Shown: positions 25,969-35,021, counted from the stretch's first letter. The stretch is 64,000 bases of DNA from Carnobacterium_A antarcticum (GCF_042658365.1 NZ_JBHSQC010000025.1), one strand, 5' to 3'. The notes: generated by a model not told the origin, from the letters alone. Program-made: numbers and translations.

Positions 25969-26304
25969 TTATTGATTTATTTCGACATAATCAGGGTACT
26001 CTTCTGCTACACCGATTAAGGATAAGAGAAGACTTTCCAGAAGAATCTGTGCAATGTTCAACTGTTCATCATTGATTTCCAAAGGAAGTTCAACGTATAA
26101 ATAACCACCTTCAACCTCATCGTTGGTTTCAATAAGAGGCGTAAAGCCGCTTAAAACAGCCAGACTGTTCGTTGTACCGATGGTTAGAGCCGATACAGCT
26201 GCACAGACAATGTCGTTTCCGTAAGTTCCTGACTCTGCATGTCCAGTAACTTCAAAAGAGACAAGGTCTTCTTTGTCATTACGTCTGAAAAATGCTTGAA
26301 TCAT
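25969..26304 (-). CDS. prp: Ribosomal-processing cysteine protease Prp
   Basis: 111-residue protease that trims the N-terminus of L27. The expected catalytic pair His22 (VTGHAESG) and Cys34 (GNDIVCAAVSAL) is present at exactly the positions known from Staphylococcus aureus Prp. It lies between rplU and rpmA, which is the conserved arrangement. The short gap to rplU indicates one transcript. Confidence 0.96.
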   Translation of the reverse strand: MIQAFFRRNDKEDLVSFEVTGHAESGTYGNDIVCAAVSALTIGTTNSLAVLSGFTPLIETNDEVEGGYLYVELPLEINDEQLNIAQILLESLLLSLIGVAEEYPDYVEINQ

Positions 26305-26321
26305 TCACGAACACCACTTTC

Positions 26322-26630
26322 TTACGCGTTAATTGCATTGATCATTACTTTTGTATATGGTTGACGGTGACCTTGCTTGCGATGAGAGTCTTTTCTGCGT
26401 TTGTAGACAAAAGTCGTAACTTTCTTTTGACGACCTTGTTTTTCCACAGTACCTTCAACAACAGCTCCGGCAATAGTTGGAGCTCCAACTTTTGTTTCTT
26501 CGCCACCTATTAAGATAACTTCATCAAATGTTACAGTTTCACCAGCTTCAACGTTTAATTTTTCAATGTAAATCGCTTGGCCAACTTCAACTTTAATTTG
26601 TTTTCCACCTGTTTTTATAATTGCGTACAT
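26322..26630 (-). CDS. rplU: 50S ribosomal protein L21
   Basis: 102-residue large-subunit protein, full length. Begins MYAIIKTGGKQIKVEVG and ends with the basic GRQKKVTTFVYKRRKDSHRK and HRQPYTKVMI parts that bind 23S rRNA. First gene of the L21-Prp-L27 operon. Preceded by GGAGG and by a conserved L21 leader. Confidence 0.98.
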   Translation of the reverse strand: MYAIIKTGGKQIKVEVGQAIYIEKLNVEAGETVTFDEVILIGGEETKVGAPTIAGAVVEGTVEKQGRQKKVTTFVYKRRKDSHRKQGHRQPYTKVMINAINA

Positions 26631-26639
26631 TTATTCGCA

Positions 26640-26738
26640 CCTCCTTATTAGACTTAGACTCGCCGTTATGAGCGCCATTGCTGGTCTTGTATACTCATTC
26701 CCGCGCGGTTGTAGTTGTGGTGCTACACATTAACAACA
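26640..26738 (-). promoter_or_regulatory. L21 leader RNA
   Basis: The minus strand between promoter and rplU contains a GC-rich structured stretch with TGTAGCACCACAAC and CCGCGCGGG, then CATAACGGCGAG close to the ribosome site. Position and content fit the ribosomal L21 leader found before rplU in Firmicutes, thought to control the operon. The fold was judged by eye only. Confidence 0.75.
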
Positions 26739-26743
26739 TTAGT

Positions 26744-26772
26744 AGCATACCAAAAAGCAAGTTCTACGTCAA
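26744..26772 (-). promoter_or_regulatory. Promoter of rplU-prp-rpmA
   Basis: TTGACG, a 17-base spacer and TATGCT on the minus strand, placed just before the L21 leader. Confidence 0.85.
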
Positions 26773-26826
26773 TCAATAGTTTTCATTTTTATTAAAAAAT
26801 AAATTGGTTTTTTCCGAATAGAGTCC

Positions 26827-27519
26827 TTATTCTTTTTCATTATGGCCTGAAAAAATATCCGATGAAACAACTCGTGTGCCAAAAACTTTCGCAAATTCAG
26901 TATCGTGAGTCACAATTAGGATGCCAGTTCCTGAAGCAGCTATTTTTTGAATCATCTTTCCCACTTCATTAGAAGTTTCAGCATCTAATGCAGAAGTCGG
27001 CTCATCAAAACACAAAATTTTGGGATTCAACATCATAGCCCGGGCAATCGCCGCGCGTTGTTGCTGGCCGCCTGATAGTGTACGCGGATAAACATCTCTT
27101 TTGGCTGACAGACCCATTTGGCTCAATAACTCTTCAGCTTTTTGGTAGGCCTCTGACTTGGTCAACAACTTTTGAGAAACAGGAGCTTCTATGCAATTTT
27201 CAACTACTGTCAAGTTAGGAAATAATTGATAGTCTTGAAAAACCATACCAATTTGATTGCTGTATTTTTTCCTTTCTTGCTTGGATACGTACTCCGTCTT
27301 GCCATCTGGAGTTGCGCGACATAAGTAATGCCCATCAATAGAGATCGTTCCTTTATCCGCTTTCTCGAGTCCGTTCAATAAGCGCATTAATGTTGTTTTC
27401 CCGGTACCTGATTTTCCTACTAAGGTCACGATCTCATTTGATTCTATGGTGAAATCAAAGTCATCAATTACTTTTAAACGATTAAATTCTTTAGAAATGC
27501 CTTCTGCTTTAAGCACCAT
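26827..27519 (-). CDS. Polar amino acid ABC transporter, ATP-binding protein
   Basis: 230-residue ATPase of the GlnQ/HisP type. Walker A LVGKSGTGKTTLMRL, Q-loop MVFQDYQLFPNLTV, signature TLSGGQQQRAAIARAM and Walker B ILCFDEPTSALDAE followed by the H-loop VTHDTEFA. The D-loop and all key residues are in place. Last of four genes behind a T-box (two binding proteins, permease, ATPase). The permease gene ends 12 bases upstream. Confidence 0.94.
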   Translation of the reverse strand: MVLKAEGISKEFNRLKVIDDFDFTIESNEIVTLVGKSGTGKTTLMRLLNGLEKADKGTISIDGHYLCRATPDGKTEYVSKQERKKYSNQIGMVFQDYQLFPNLTVVENCIEAPVSQKLLTKSEAYQKAEELLSQMGLSAKRDVYPRTLSGGQQQRAAIARAMMLNPKILCFDEPTSALDAETSNEVGKMIQKIAASGTGILIVTHDTEFAKVFGTRVVSSDIFSGHNEKE

Positions 27520-27531
27520 TTTATTTCCTCC

Positions 27532-28167
27532 TTAAAAGTTGAATTTCTTTTCAATAGCATTTAAAGCCAAAGTAATGACTCCTGTGATAAGGAGGTAAAT
27601 CAGCCCCACTGCTGCAAAAGGAAGCAAGGATGCATAGGTGTTAGCCGCAATTTGACCTGCTCTCAACAATTCGCCCAGACCTAAGATATAAACAAGCGAG
27701 GTATCTTTCACAAGTGAGATGACTTCGTTTCCTACTGAAGGCAGCACTACGCGAAAAACTTGTGGAATAATAATGCGTTTAAATCCTTGGATTTTTCCGA
27801 TTCCCAAAACTTTGATGGCTTCAAATTGACCTTTTGGTACGGATAAAATACCTCCTCTAAAAATTTCAGCATAGTACGCTGTATAATTTAAAATAAAGGC
27901 TAAAAGAGCTGCGGTAAAACGCTCAAACGTTATCCCTACTAAAGGGAGCCCGAAAAACACAACCATAAGCTGCAACAATAAAGGTGTCCCTCGCATCACA
28001 TAGATATACACTTGTATGATCCAAGAAAGCCACTTTGGAGCATAAACGCGGACACAAGCGACTAAGAATCCTAAAGGTATAGTCGTAATAAAAACAATAA
28101 AAAATAAGCATAAGGTAGTAGTTAATCCATTCAGTAAAGCTGGCATAATATCGCTAATCAAATTCAT
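27532..28167 (-). CDS. Polar amino acid ABC transporter, permease
   Basis: 211 residues with about five membrane segments. The cytoplasmic EAA loop that contacts the ATPase is QFEAIKVLGIGKIQGFKRIIIPQV. The N-terminal part YIYVMRGTPLLLQLMVVFFGLPLVG is typical of the His/Glu/Gln/Arg permease family (HisM). Only one permease gene exists, so it probably works as a homodimer. It lies between the binding proteins and the ATPase gene. Confidence 0.93.
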   Translation of the reverse strand: MNLISDIMPALLNGLTTTLCLFFIVFITTIPLGFLVACVRVYAPKWLSWIIQVYIYVMRGTPLLLQLMVVFFGLPLVGITFERFTAALLAFILNYTAYYAEIFRGGILSVPKGQFEAIKVLGIGKIQGFKRIIIPQVFRVVLPSVGNEVISLVKDTSLVYILGLGELLRAGQIAANTYASLLPFAAVGLIYLLITGVITLALNAIEKKFNF

Positions 28168-28197
28168 TTTATCCCTCTTCCGTTGGTTAATTAAGGT

Positions 28198-29007
28198 TTA
28201 TTCGCCAAACCATTTAGTCTTAATGGCATCGACCGTTCCGTCTTTTTGCATCGCTGTTAATGTAGCATTCAATTTTCTCAACCACTCTTTATCTGTTTTC
28301 CGTAAGCCAACGGCCATTTCTTCTTTACCGAATGTTTCCTCTAAAATCCGATAATTTTCTTGCCCTTTTTGCTTTAGAATGTAACGAGCATAAACTTCGC
28401 TAACTGCAACTGCATCACTGCGTTTACTGTCTAAGTCATTAAAAACATCATTATATGAAGGATATTGAACAATCTCTTCGTTTGCGAATGTGTTTACGAT
28501 TTTGCTTGGGTCATTTTCTAACACACTCACTGTACTAGATGATTGTTGCGAAGCTACAGTCTTTCCTTTTAAATCTGCTAAGTTTTTGATTGGGCTATCT
28601 TTCAAAACAACAATAATTTGACTTGAACTAGCATATGGTTCACTAAAAGCCACTTTTTTCTGGCGTTCTTCATTAATAGCATATCCATTCCAGATTACAT
28701 CAATCTTTCCTGTATTTAACTCCGTTTCTTTCATTGACCAATCGATGGGTTGAAATTTAAGGGTCAATCCTAACCGTTTGCCAGCTTCTTCAGCTAGTTC
28801 TACATCAAACCCAGTTAGATTTCCTTCATTATCTCTAAACCCCATCGGCACAAAGGTATCATCTAAACCAACAATCAGCGTTTCCCCAGCTTCCGCTGTA
28901 AATACGGGCTCTTTAACTCCTTGGCTCTCTTCTTCTTTGTTGCCGCAAGCCGCTAAAAATCCCCCTATAAGACACAATACACTCAGTAGTTTTACAATCT
29001 TTTTCAT
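28198..29007 (-). CDS. Polar amino acid ABC transporter substrate-binding lipoprotein (second copy)
   Basis: About 270 residues. The signal peptide MKKIVKLLSVLCLIGGFLAAC ends in a lipobox (FLAAC), so Cys21 should carry the lipid anchor. The binding domain contains GLDDTFVPMGFRDNEGNLTG and VIWNGYAINEERQKKVAFSEPY, like GlnH/HisJ proteins. I start at the ATG at 29007 because of the signal peptide; the frame extends five codons upstream. It is a close relative of the neighbouring 29059 gene, clearly a tandem duplicate. Confidence 0.92.
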   Translation of the reverse strand: MKKIVKLLSVLCLIGGFLAACGNKEEESQGVKEPVFTAEAGETLIVGLDDTFVPMGFRDNEGNLTGFDVELAEEAGKRLGLTLKFQPIDWSMKETELNTGKIDVIWNGYAINEERQKKVAFSEPYASSSQIIVVLKDSPIKNLADLKGKTVASQQSSSTVSVLENDPSKIVNTFANEEIVQYPSYNDVFNDLDSKRSDAVAVSEVYARYILKQKGQENYRILEETFGKEEMAVGLRKTDKEWLRKLNATLTAMQKDGTVDAIKTKWFGE

Positions 29008-29058
29008 CGTGTTCTCCCCCATGTCTTTATCGTTATCCCTAAAAAAACAGCCTTTTAT

Positions 29059-29868
29059 TTATTCAGCAAACCATTTGCTATAAATCTTTTCATAGGTACC
29101 GTCTGTTTTCATTTCTGCCAAAGAATCATCAATAGCTTTTTTCAATTTAACATCCGCTTTGCGCATCCCAACTGCGTATTCTTCCTTCCCAAAATCTTCT
29201 TCTAAAACGCGGTAAGCAATATCAGCGTTTTGCTTCATGTAATAACGAGCTAGCGTTTCATCAACTACAATGGCATCGCTTCGTCCCGAAGCTAAATCAT
29301 TGAAGACATCATTATTAGACGGGTACTGTAAGACTTCTCCATTTTTAAAGTCTTTGATGATATTAGAATCATCGGCTGTAATCGCATCAACTGCACTCGA
29401 TGTTTGTTGTGCTGCTACTGTTTTACCGGCTAAATCTGCTTTCTTTTGAATAGGGCTCTCTTCTAAAACAATAATGATTTGACTATTATCCAAATAAGGG
29501 TCACTAAATGCGACTTTTTCTTCACGTTCTTCAGTAATGGTATATCCATTCCAAATGACATCAATATTTCCAGCGTTTAACTCGGTTTCTTTCATTGCCC
29601 AATCAACCGTCTGAAAGTTAAACGTTACCCCTAAACGTTCGCCGACCTCTTTAGCTAAGTCAACATCAAAGCCGACAATTTCACCATTTGTATCACGAAA
29701 TCCCATCGGTGCGAACGTATCGTCTAACCCCATGATAATTTCACCTTCTTGTACTAGCTGATCATAGCTATCTTCTTTTGCACTATTAGTGCCGCAACCA
29801 GCCATAAATAATCCTGCCATTCCTACTGTAACCATCATCTTCATTAATTTATTTTTCATTCCAGCCAC
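29059..29868 (-). CDS. Polar amino acid ABC transporter substrate-binding lipoprotein (first copy)
   Basis: 269 residues. Signal peptide with lipobox LFMAGC, then a solute-binding domain with GLDDTFAPMGFRDTNGEIVG and VIWNGYTITEEREEKVAFSDPY. The paralog just downstream shares the same motifs throughout but differs in many side chains, so the two may bind different amino acids for the same permease. It is the first gene after the T-box. The start could instead be the ATG three codons further in. Confidence 0.92.
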   Translation of the reverse strand: MAGMKNKLMKMMVTVGMAGLFMAGCGTNSAKEDSYDQLVQEGEIIMGLDDTFAPMGFRDTNGEIVGFDVDLAKEVGERLGVTFNFQTVDWAMKETELNAGNIDVIWNGYTITEEREEKVAFSDPYLDNSQIIIVLEESPIQKKADLAGKTVAAQQTSSAVDAITADDSNIIKDFKNGEVLQYPSNNDVFNDLASGRSDAIVVDETLARYYMKQNADIAYRVLEEDFGKEEYAVGMRKADVKLKKAIDDSLAEMKTDGTYEKIYSKWFAE

Positions 29869-29904
29869 TCCCTTTTTTTATAATTTTTTTATTTTTTACA
29901 GACT

Positions 29905-30211
29905 GCAGTTCTGTAAAAACAAAAAAGTCCTTTGATTTCCCGTTAAACAGGAAATCAAAGGACGATAGATTACTTTATCGTGGTTCCACCTTTTTTTGCA
30001 GCCTCTTCACAGAAAACTGCCTTATCACGTTCAAAACTACTAAACGCTTGTACGGTAACGGGTACACCCGAGTCAGTTTACTAAAAAATATGGTTCAACT
30101 GCCAGCTTAGAGATGTGTGTTCAGAATAGTTTCTTAATTGCTCGCACCACCCGCAATTTCTCTGCTTAAGTTCCTACTCTTACTTTTTCTCGTCATTGCT
30201 TTTCTTTATTG
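29905..30211 (-). promoter_or_regulatory. T-box leader of the amino acid ABC transporter operon
   Basis: The minus strand carries the T-box core AGGTGGAACCACG (forward 29980-29992). A terminator with 14-bp arms (GTCCTTTGATTTCC / GGAAATCAAAGGAC, forward 29927-29963) is followed by a T-run. The stem I apical region GCGGGTGGTGCGAGC is typical. At the specifier position the sequence is GAACACACATCTC (forward about 30110-30122). Read with one base before the lower stem (GAGA/TCTC), the specifier is CAC (His), followed by a purine; the alternative offset gives ACA (Thr). Histidine is favoured. Confidence 0.88.
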
Positions 30212-30217
30212 CTTCAT

Positions 30218-30226
30218 ACTATACCA
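30218..30226 (-). promoter_or_regulatory. Extended -10 promoter of the T-box transcript
   Basis: TGGTATAGT on the minus strand is an extended -10 element just beyond the end of minD. No good -35 is visible at the usual distance, so this operon starts separately from minCD but near its end. Confidence 0.55.
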
Positions 30227-30229
30227 TAG

Positions 30230-31024
30230 TTATTTACGTTTACCAAACAATTTTGTCCAAAAACTTTCTTTTTCTCTTTTTAGCGACATCAATGGTACTG
30301 TTTCGCCTAAAATACGACGAGCTACATTACGGTAGCCTTGCGATGCTGGATTTTTTGGATCCAACACGATTGGGTCTCCTTTATTAGAAGAACGGACCAC
30401 ATCGTCGTCATCAAAAATAATCCCCAATAAATCGACTGATAAATGACGTGTGATTTCATCAACGTCTAAAACTTCTCCATCTTGCATCATCCGTTTGCGA
30501 ATTCGGTTGATGATCAAACGAGGAGGCGCTAATTCCGTTTGTTCTAATAAGCCAATGATTCGGTCTGCATCACGAATAGCTGAAATTTCTGGTGTTGTCA
30601 CCAGTATCGCTTCATCGGCTGCAGCAATTGAATTCTGAAATCCTTGTTCTATCCCTGCTGGACAATCGATTAAAACATAATCGTATTCTTTTTTTAACTC
30701 GTCCACGATTTCAACCATTTGTTCTCCGTTTACAGCATTTTTATCGGCATTTTGAGCTGCAGGCAATAAGTATAAATTATCATTGAACCGTTTATCTTTA
30801 ATGATAGCTTGATGCAATTTAGCACGGCCTTCGACGACATCAATGATATCGTAAATAATCCGGTTTTCTAATCCTAGAATAACATCCAGGTTTCTTAAAC
30901 CGATATCCATATCAATTAAACAAACTCGTTTCCCTTGCAAAGCAAGTGCAGTTCCAATATTTGCAGTAGACGTTGTTTTTCCCACGCCACCTTTTCCAGA
31001 AGTAATGACAATTGCTGTACCCAT
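30230..31024 (-). CDS. minD: Septum site-determining protein MinD
   Basis: Membrane-associated ATPase that positions division by recruiting MinC. 264 residues. The deviant Walker A GKGGVGKTTSTANIG, CLIDMDIGLRNLDV and DYVLIDCPAGIEQGF are present, and the C-terminus ends in an amphipathic basic helix (FWTKLFGKRK) for membrane binding. The start codon overlaps the minC stop by one base. Last gene of mreCD-minCD. Confidence 0.97.
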   Translation of the reverse strand: MGTAIVITSGKGGVGKTTSTANIGTALALQGKRVCLIDMDIGLRNLDVILGLENRIIYDIIDVVEGRAKLHQAIIKDKRFNDNLYLLPAAQNADKNAVNGEQMVEIVDELKKEYDYVLIDCPAGIEQGFQNSIAAADEAILVTTPEISAIRDADRIIGLLEQTELAPPRLIINRIRKRMMQDGEVLDVDEITRHLSVDLLGIIFDDDDVVRSSNKGDPIVLDPKNPASQGYRNVARRILGETVPLMSLKREKESFWTKLFGKRK

Positions 31025-31788
31025 TATATTAATCCCCCTGTCACTTTACCTAAATTCGGTCGCATTTTTCTCAATTGATCTAAAGATTCAAAATCCAAGA
31101 TATGTAAATCATTGATAAATGCAAATTCGTTTTTCTTGATTGCAGCATCTGCTATAGATTGATTCTCAATAATCTGTACATTGTCTGCTATTCGCACTTG
31201 TGCACTCGTGTGAAAATCTGCTACTACAACTGCAGCTGCATTCCCTTCAAAACCTGCGTGTGCGATACCATGTAGTTCTCCAATAATAAAGATGCTGCCG
31301 TTTGCACGAATAACTCCGCCAGGGTGGACTTTCCCGACAAAAAGAATATCTCCAGGTGCTTGAAGCACTTGGCCGCTGCGGATCGTTTGGATTTCCATCT
31401 GTAAACTAACAGCTTCTTGCCAAGCAAGAGCACTCTCATATGTAACCACAGCTGAATTAAACTTCTTGATTACAAACTGACTGTTGCTTTTTATTTTTTC
31501 TGTCAGCAACTCTTTTTCTTTGTCTGTCAACAACCGATTGCCAGAGAAAATTTCTAAATAGATTTCTTTTTTTTCTTTTGACGGTTCTTCTTTAGCTTCT
31601 TTCTTCGGATCCGGTTTTTTAGCTTCTGCCTTGATGTGTTCCAATAATTGTTCTAATTCTTCAATGATTGTAGCAAAAGAAGCCGATTCATCCAAGGTTA
31701 ATACAAAGCCATCTTTATTCCCTTTTAATGTCACACTTTGTTTCACTTTAACAACTCCTATCAGCTCGATAACGAATGAGTCTTCCAT
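31024..31788 (-). CDS. minC: Septum site-determining protein MinC
   Basis: FtsZ-inhibiting partner of MinD. About 254 residues. The N-terminal domain (VTLKGNKDGFVLTLDESASF) is followed by a lysine/glutamate-rich linker around residues 85-105, then the C-terminal beta-helix (RSGQVLQAPGDILFVGKVHPGG, GSIFIIGELHGIAHAGFEGN) that binds MinD. The start is uncertain: ATG at 31788 or TTG at 31803, both without a clear ribosome site, which suggests coupling to mreD, whose stop is five bases before the ATG. Confidence 0.93.
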   Translation of the reverse strand: MEDSFVIELIGVVKVKQSVTLKGNKDGFVLTLDESASFATIIEELEQLLEHIKAEAKKPDPKKEAKEEPSKEKKEIYLEIFSGNRLLTDKEKELLTEKIKSNSQFVIKKFNSAVVTYESALAWQEAVSLQMEIQTIRSGQVLQAPGDILFVGKVHPGGVIRANGSIFIIGELHGIAHAGFEGNAAAVVVADFHTSAQVRIADNVQIIENQSIADAAIKKNEFAFINDLHILDFESLDQLRKMRPNLGKVTGGLI

Positions 31789-31792
31789 CGTT

Positions 31793-32314
31793 TTAATTTT
31801 CAATCATTTTTAGTATCATTTTTTTTAATGGATAAAATACTAGGATAAAGAATACGAGATTTAACAGCAATGTTGGCCCTAAACGACTAGCCATAAAAGT
31901 AGACGTATCGAGTGTAGTAAAACTTAAAACTTTATAAAATTCATAAAGTATAAATTCTAAAAGGCTTAAGTTGATGATGACCATCATTCCGACAACAATC
32001 GGATTGGGATTCAACACTCTTTTTAATTTCTCTGTAATATAAACAATTAATGGAAAAGCAGCAACGTAAATACCCAAAATTCCCACATAGTAACTATCGT
32101 AAAGCAATCCAAAAATAACAGCATAAAGAATCATCTTATTCCTTGGCAGATAAAAAGACATCAAAATAAAAATAAGAACGATTAATCTAGGAACCATGAC
32201 TCCCGTTCCCCCATATAATTGTTCAGAAAAAACACCTGAGAGCAGTCCATCCATTAAGAAGCCAAAGAAAATCAGTAAGGGTGCAAAAACCTTTACTTTC
32301 CATTGTTCATTCAT
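31793..32314 (-). CDS. mreD: Rod shape-determining protein MreD
   Basis: Integral membrane protein of 173 or so residues with five hydrophobic segments. The call rests on its membrane pattern (FAPLLIFFGFLMDGLLSG, PRLIVLIFILMSFYLPRNKMI) and its position after mreC. Start: ATG at 32314, with two in-frame GTGs just before it that overlap the mreC end; either may be used. Part of the cell elongation machinery with MreC and MreB. Confidence 0.9.
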   Translation of the reverse strand: MNEQWKVKVFAPLLIFFGFLMDGLLSGVFSEQLYGGTGVMVPRLIVLIFILMSFYLPRNKMILYAVIFGLLYDSYYVGILGIYVAAFPLIVYITEKLKRVLNPNPIVVGMMVIINLSLLEFILYEFYKVLSFTTLDTSTFMASRLGPTLLLNLVFFILVFYPLKKMILKMIEN

Positions 32315-32315
32315 A

Positions 32316-33167
32316 TTATTCACCACTTTCAGCTGTCCGTTGAATAAAAGTCACATAACGGATATCATTCAAGTCTGACGCAGGAGTAACATAAGCTTCT
32401 TGAGATAACCCATGAGCATCTAATTTAACTTCATCAACCGTTCCAATCAACAACGAACTTGGCGACACACCTCCAAGTCCAGAAGTCATCACTTGATCTC
32501 CAGTCTTCAATGTTACGTCTGTTGTTATTTGTTTCATGATCAATCGGTTAGTCTCGGCATCATACCCATTGATGACACCATGAACAAAGCCCTCTTCAGA
32601 AGAAACCGAAGCAGCGACCCGATTATTATTTTGGTCTAATGTTGTTATCAATTGAACTTTTGAGCTTGTTGGACTCACTTCTATCACCCGCCCAATCAAA
32701 CCATTATCCGCCATGACAGATAACCCAATTGTTATACCGCTTTGACTTCCTCGATCCACTACGACTTGATCAATCCAATTATCTGGATTTCGACTAATGA
32801 CCGTACCATTGATTTTTTGGTAATTTGAAAGCGTATCTTGTAGTTCCAATTGTTCTTTCATTTTTTGATTATCTTGTTTTAAATCGCTCAACTCAACTTC
32901 TGTTTCGTATAAACGATCGATCTTTGATTTCAACAGCTGGTTTTCTTTATAGGTGTTTTTCAAGTCATCCACTGCCTCAATAAAATTAACAACGGCATTG
33001 GTCGGTTTAGCTAACACTCGGCCTGTAATCGCCGTAATATCGTTGGTAAACTTTTGAACTACTGGAGTCTTACCATTTCCTGTAATGGAAAATGCAATAA
33101 GACCTAAACAAACTATAACACTCACCAACAGTATAATTAGCTTTTTGTTTGAAAAAAACTGATTCAA
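32316..33167 (-). CDS. mreC: Cell shape-determining protein MreC
   Basis: 283-residue bitopic protein. A membrane segment at residues 9-27 (LIILLVSVIVCLGLIAFSI) is followed by a coiled coil (about 65-105, NTYKENQLLKSKIDRLYETE) and beta-barrel domains (GTVISRNPDNWIDQVVVDRG, GLIGRVIEVSPTSSKV). It organises the elongation complex outside the membrane. The next gene, mreD, begins at or before its stop. A terminator-like hairpin separates it from mreB, so mreCD may also have its own promoter. Confidence 0.95.
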   Translation of the reverse strand: MNQFFSNKKLIILLVSVIVCLGLIAFSITGNGKTPVVQKFTNDITAITGRVLAKPTNAVVNFIEAVDDLKNTYKENQLLKSKIDRLYETEVELSDLKQDNQKMKEQLELQDTLSNYQKINGTVISRNPDNWIDQVVVDRGSQSGITIGLSVMADNGLIGRVIEVSPTSSKVQLITTLDQNNNRVAASVSSEEGFVHGVINGYDAETNRLIMKQITTDVTLKTGDQVMTSGLGGVSPSSLLIGTVDEVKLDAHGLSQEAYVTPASDLNDIRYVTFIQRTAESGE

Positions 33168-33250
33168 ATTCTCACCTCATTAATTCTTCAGGCTTTTTCT
33201 ATTTTACCATAACTTAAACAAAATAACTTAGTATTTTACCAGGTTATCAT

Positions 33251-33299
33251 TTCAAACGAAACGATGCGGGAAGCAAAATACCGCCCGCATCATTTTTAC
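33251..33299 (-). terminator. Weak terminator between mreB and mreC
   Basis: GATGCGGG and CCCGCATC pair on the minus strand and are followed by GTTTCGTTT. The T-run is poor, so read-through from mreB into mreC is likely. Confidence 0.6.
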
Positions 33300-33315
33300 G
33301 TCATGTTATTTTTAG

Positions 33316-34329
33316 CTATCTATTTCTTTTCTTTTTATAGAGGTTCATATGCTTAAGTGATTCTCCAGTACCTAAAGCCACACAATCCAATGGATCGTTT
33401 GCTACAAAGACTGGAACATCCGTTTCATCAGCGATCACATCACTCATATTTTTAAGTAAAGCTCCCCCACCGGTTAAAACGATACCATGATCAATGACGT
33501 CTGCTGAGATTTCTGGTGGTGTTTCTTCTAGTGTTTCTCTTACTGCACTTACAATTCCGTCAACGACTTCTTTGATGGCTTCCGCCACATCAATTGCTGG
33601 CACCTCAATCGTTTGCGGTAGTCCAGTCAACAAGTCGCGCCCACGGACATCCATTTTCCCGTATTCTGCAGCTTTTTCGATTGATGCACAACCAATTTCT
33701 ATTTTAATCTGTTCAGCTGTCCGCTCACCAATCAGCAAGTTATATTTCTTACGGATATAGTGGATAATTCCATCGTCCATGCTGTCTCCTGCTAAACGAA
33801 TCGAACGGCTGCTCACTATTCCGCCAAGCGCAATAGTAGCTACATCAGTCGTACCGCCACCAATATCGACTACCATACTACCCGTTGGATCCATTACCGG
33901 TAAGCCCGCACCGACTGCAGCAGCAAAAGGTTCTTCAAGAATAAAGGCATCCTTAGCCCCAGCCATTCTAGTTGCATCGATCACCGCACGTTTTTCAACT
34001 TCTGTTACACCGCTTGGCACACAAACCATTACATATGGCTTAGAAGTCGTTTTGCCGATTGCTTTTTCAATGTAATATTTCATCATTGCAGCAGTGGTAT
34101 CATAATCTGCAATCACACCATTTTTCATAGGTCTAATAGCAACAATCGAACCTGGTGTTCTTCCGATCATGTTTCTTGCATCTTCACCAACGGCTACGAT
34201 TTCTCCAGTATTGATATCTTTTGCAACTACTGAAGGATCTCTTAAGACAATACCTTTGCCATCTACAAATACATTTGTATTCGCTGTTCCTAAATCAATA
34301 CCGATGTCTTTATTTCCAAATCTAAACAC
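33316..34329 (-). CDS. mreB: Rod shape-determining protein MreB
   Basis: Actin-like ATPase that guides lateral wall synthesis, 337 residues. Phosphate 1 region IGIDLGTANTNVFV, phosphate 2 MVVDIGGGTTDVATIALGG and the adenosine motif GIVLTGGGALLKNM are intact. The start is a GTG at 34329, nine bases after AGAGGA. Whether it should be called MreB or the paralog Mbl cannot be told by eye; the link to mreC and mreD favours MreB. Confidence 0.96.
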   Translation of the reverse strand: MFRFGNKDIGIDLGTANTNVFVDGKGIVLRDPSVVAKDINTGEIVAVGEDARNMIGRTPGSIVAIRPMKNGVIADYDTTAAMMKYYIEKAIGKTTSKPYVMVCVPSGVTEVEKRAVIDATRMAGAKDAFILEEPFAAAVGAGLPVMDPTGSMVVDIGGGTTDVATIALGGIVSSRSIRLAGDSMDDGIIHYIRKKYNLLIGERTAEQIKIEIGCASIEKAAEYGKMDVRGRDLLTGLPQTIEVPAIDVAEAIKEVVDGIVSAVRETLEETPPEISADVIDHGIVLTGGGALLKNMSDVIADETDVPVFVANDPLDCVALGTGESLKHMNLYKKKRNR

Positions 34330-34660
34330 ATTATTTCATCCTCTCAAGTCAGTCTAACAGTCTAAATTTCTCAGAAACCATACGTTTTACATTTGATTAC
34401 TTGTCAGACTCTAAAACAGTATAACAAAAAAAAGGTTATATTGCCTTATCAGAAACCATCATACTTTATTTTCCTGTTCATAACATTAAATATTCTCTTA
34501 TTTTAATAGAAATTTAAGTTAAAATCAATATCCCATTATGGGTACAACGAATAATGCTGATATAGTTTTGGCAGAAAGCGCTTTGCTTTCTATTCATTTT
34601 TATTTATTGATAAACCGATGATCGATTTCCCAAATAGCTCTTTATTATAATAAAACAATA
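34330..34660. other. Long upstream region of mreB, no gene
   Basis: About 330 bases without a convincing ORF between mreB and the first cold-shock gene terminator. It must contain the mreB promoter; I see only AT-rich sequence and no strong -35/-10 pair. Confidence 0.6.
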
Positions 34661-34689
34661 AAAAAAAACCTGGCAATAAATGCCAAGTC
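34661..34689 (-). terminator. Terminator after csp copy 1
   Basis: CTTGGCA and TGCCAGG pair around a short loop, followed by nine T on the minus strand. Confidence 0.9.
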
Positions 34690-34710
34690 TTTTGCAAAGT
34701 TTAAATTTAA

Positions 34711-34911
34711 TTAAGCTTTGTTTACGTTTGCTGCTTGAGGTCCACGGTTTCCTTCTTCAACGTCGAAAGTTACTGCTTGTCCTTCTTCTAGAGATTTGAA
34801 TCCTTCTCCTTGGATAGCTGAGAAGTGTACGAATACGTCGTCTCCGTCTTCACGTTCGATAAAACCAAAACCTTTTTCTGCGTTAAACCATTTTACTGTA
34901 CCTTGTTCCAT
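34711..34911 (-). CDS. csp: Cold-shock protein (array copy 1)
   Basis: 66-residue CspA-family RNA-binding OB fold with RNP1 KGFGFIE and RNP2 VFVHF. Protein is identical to copy 4 and differs from copy 2 only at GEGF/GDGF. The ATG at 34911 follows GGAGG by ten bases; the short upstream extension is part of the leader. Own promoter TTGCTA-17-TATACT (35022-35050) gives a leader of about 105 bases. Expected to melt RNA structure in the cold and in stationary phase. Four such genes stand in a row here. Confidence 0.96.
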   Translation of the reverse strand: MEQGTVKWFNAEKGFGFIEREDGDDVFVHFSAIQGEGFKSLEEGQAVTFDVEEGNRGPQAANVNKA

Positions 34912-35021
34912 AATAAAATATCCTCCTCGTGCGTTTTGCACATTTGTTAATTCTTGCTAACGGTACGAATTGGAATGTTATGAAACAATTCTTATCTGTT
35001 ACCTCACAAAAACTTAAGACC

